Positions 63,400-64,000 of a stretch of 64,000 bases of DNA are shown here, in pieces. The notes beneath the pieces were generated by a model. It made no database searches. It had not been told where the DNA came from and was given only the letters and a program-made list of their open reading frames with translations. The translations under genes and the position numbers were made by a program. Each line of letters opens with the position of its first letter. Position 1 is the first letter of the stretch. The DNA is from Halosimplex litoreum. GTDB lineage: Archaea > Halobacteriota > Halobacteria > Halobacteriales > Haloarculaceae. The DNA is taken from contig NZ_CP065856.1 of NCBI RefSeq assembly GCF_016065055.1, positions 62,001 through 126,000 on the forward strand, in the 5' to 3' direction.

Positions 63400-63463
63400 G
63401 TGAGCGAGTCGCTTTCGGAGGGAGTCATCCCAACGGTCACAGTGGTGTTCCTGTTCCAGTGGT

Positions 63464-64000
63464 TCATTCGAGGTAGCTACGTCGCGTTTCCATCCGCTTC
63501 AGCAGATCAGGCTGATCGTAGTGAGTGCGAATGACCTCTGGCGTGGCATTCACGCGCTCAGCGAGTACCTCAGGTGGCCAACCTTCGTCACGATGATTTG
63601 TGATCGAGCCTGTCCGTATCCGGTGGGGTGAACGAGCTGACGGACAGCGCGACTCATAGCCATGTTCACGGGCTTCGCAATCTTCCGGGTCACGATCGTG
63701 CGGGCAAACTCCATATCGGCACGGTTGGGTGATGATATTGAACCGGGAGCGAATCGCTCCCTTCGACATTCGACCCGTTCCCTTCTGACTGGAGAAGAGA
63801 GGTTTCCGGCCGAATTCATCTTCTACGTCCGGTCGAGAAACTTCGATGTATTCCCGAAGTAGCTCACCGATCTCTTCGGAAAGGCCAACCGGTCGCTCAC
63901 CATCTTCCTGATTCTTTAGAGGAGTATCTGAATCCGGACGGTGCCGGAAGTAGATAAACGGAACTTCAACGCTTTCCAGCTCTTCCGGATCGATGTCGTC
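63464..64000 (-). CDS. Tyrosine recombinase/integrase, C-terminal part (5' end outside window)
   Basis: 178 residues are visible, continuing past the window edge. The catalytic domain has PLFSSQKGTGRMSKGAIRSR and SPHRIRTGSITN (HxxR box), and the nucleophile Tyr in RTHYDQPDLLKRMETRR. Between them lies a Cys-rich insert (PCRYGVCPHD, DCEAREHGYESRC) that could bind zinc, seen in haloarchaeal phage/element integrases. GC content is clearly lower than in the rest of the window. It marks the end of an integrated virus or genomic island that continues beyond 64000. Confidence 0.88.
   Translation of the reverse strand, partial: DDIDPEELESVEVPFIYFRHRPDSDTPLKNQEDGERPVGLSEEIGELLREYIEVSRPDVEDEFGRKPLFSSQKGTGRMSKGAIRSRFNIITQPCRYGVCPHDRDPEDCEAREHGYESRCPSARSPHRIRTGSITNHRDEGWPPEVLAERVNATPEVIRTHYDQPDLLKRMETRRSYLE

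Overview
The window is chromosomal DNA from an extremely halophilic archaeon (class Halobacteria). The evidence is very high GC, strongly acidic proteins (Asp/Glu-rich linkers in CarB, DnaG, MoaB), archaeal-type enzymes (two-subunit GMP synthetase, archaeal DnaG, valyl-tRNA synthetase, archaeal cis-prenyltransferase), HalOD1 and 7TM-type histidine kinases, twin-arginine signals on secreted proteins, and start codons about 25-30 bases after TATA-like boxes (leaderless mRNAs). A member of the Haloarcula/Halosimplex side of the class is plausible, but the sequence alone does not prove it.

Layout. 1-7.3 kb: tail of a histidine kinase, an alpha/beta hydrolase, pyrG-guaAB, a secreted PQQ-type propeller, and two tandem membrane/PH-like paralogues. 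7.3-16.2 kb: MBL hydrolase, GH3 beta-glucosidase, a gene-free repeat zone, a Tat-exported propeller, MoaB with a His-rich extension, an orphan cytoplasmic-looking sugar-binding protein, and a zinc-type oxidoreductase. 16.3-29.1 kb: sensor kinase, Idi-like Nudix protein, a divergent lrp/carA pair with a perfect palindrome between them, small regulators and membrane proteins, a second copy of the repeat zone, and carB far from carA on the other strand. 29.2-42.6 kb: flavin oxidoreductases, a coiled-coil protein, another sensor kinase, thrB, a period-4 repeat protein translationally coupled to a PiT phosphate transporter, a degenerate cis-prenyltransferase and a DUF92 kinase-like protein. 42.7-51.4 kb: dnaG, an Na+/solute symporter, and a complete phosphoenolpyruvate-dependent dihydroxyacetone kinase (dhaK-dhaL-dhaM facing ptsI-ptsH) with a CARF-like regulator. 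51.5-63.2 kb: alcohol dehydrogenase, ferredoxin, valS with an unusual leader, PhyH dioxygenase, pdxS, MscS, canonical UppS and a phosphoesterase. 63.2-64 kb: GC falls and a tyrosine integrase runs off the end, marking the edge of an integrated element.

The observations most worth following are: (1) a dispersed 300-420 bp repeat present in two inverted copies, whose internal stems differ in sequence but still pair; (2) a short Val-rich reading frame using mostly the rare GTA codon, overlapping a hairpin, upstream of valS; (3) a protein with 42 valines spaced exactly four residues apart, coupled to a phosphate transporter; (4) a catalytically degenerate cis-prenyltransferase paralogue that could be a partner subunit of the canonical enzyme; (5) the dihydroxyacetone-PTS locus.
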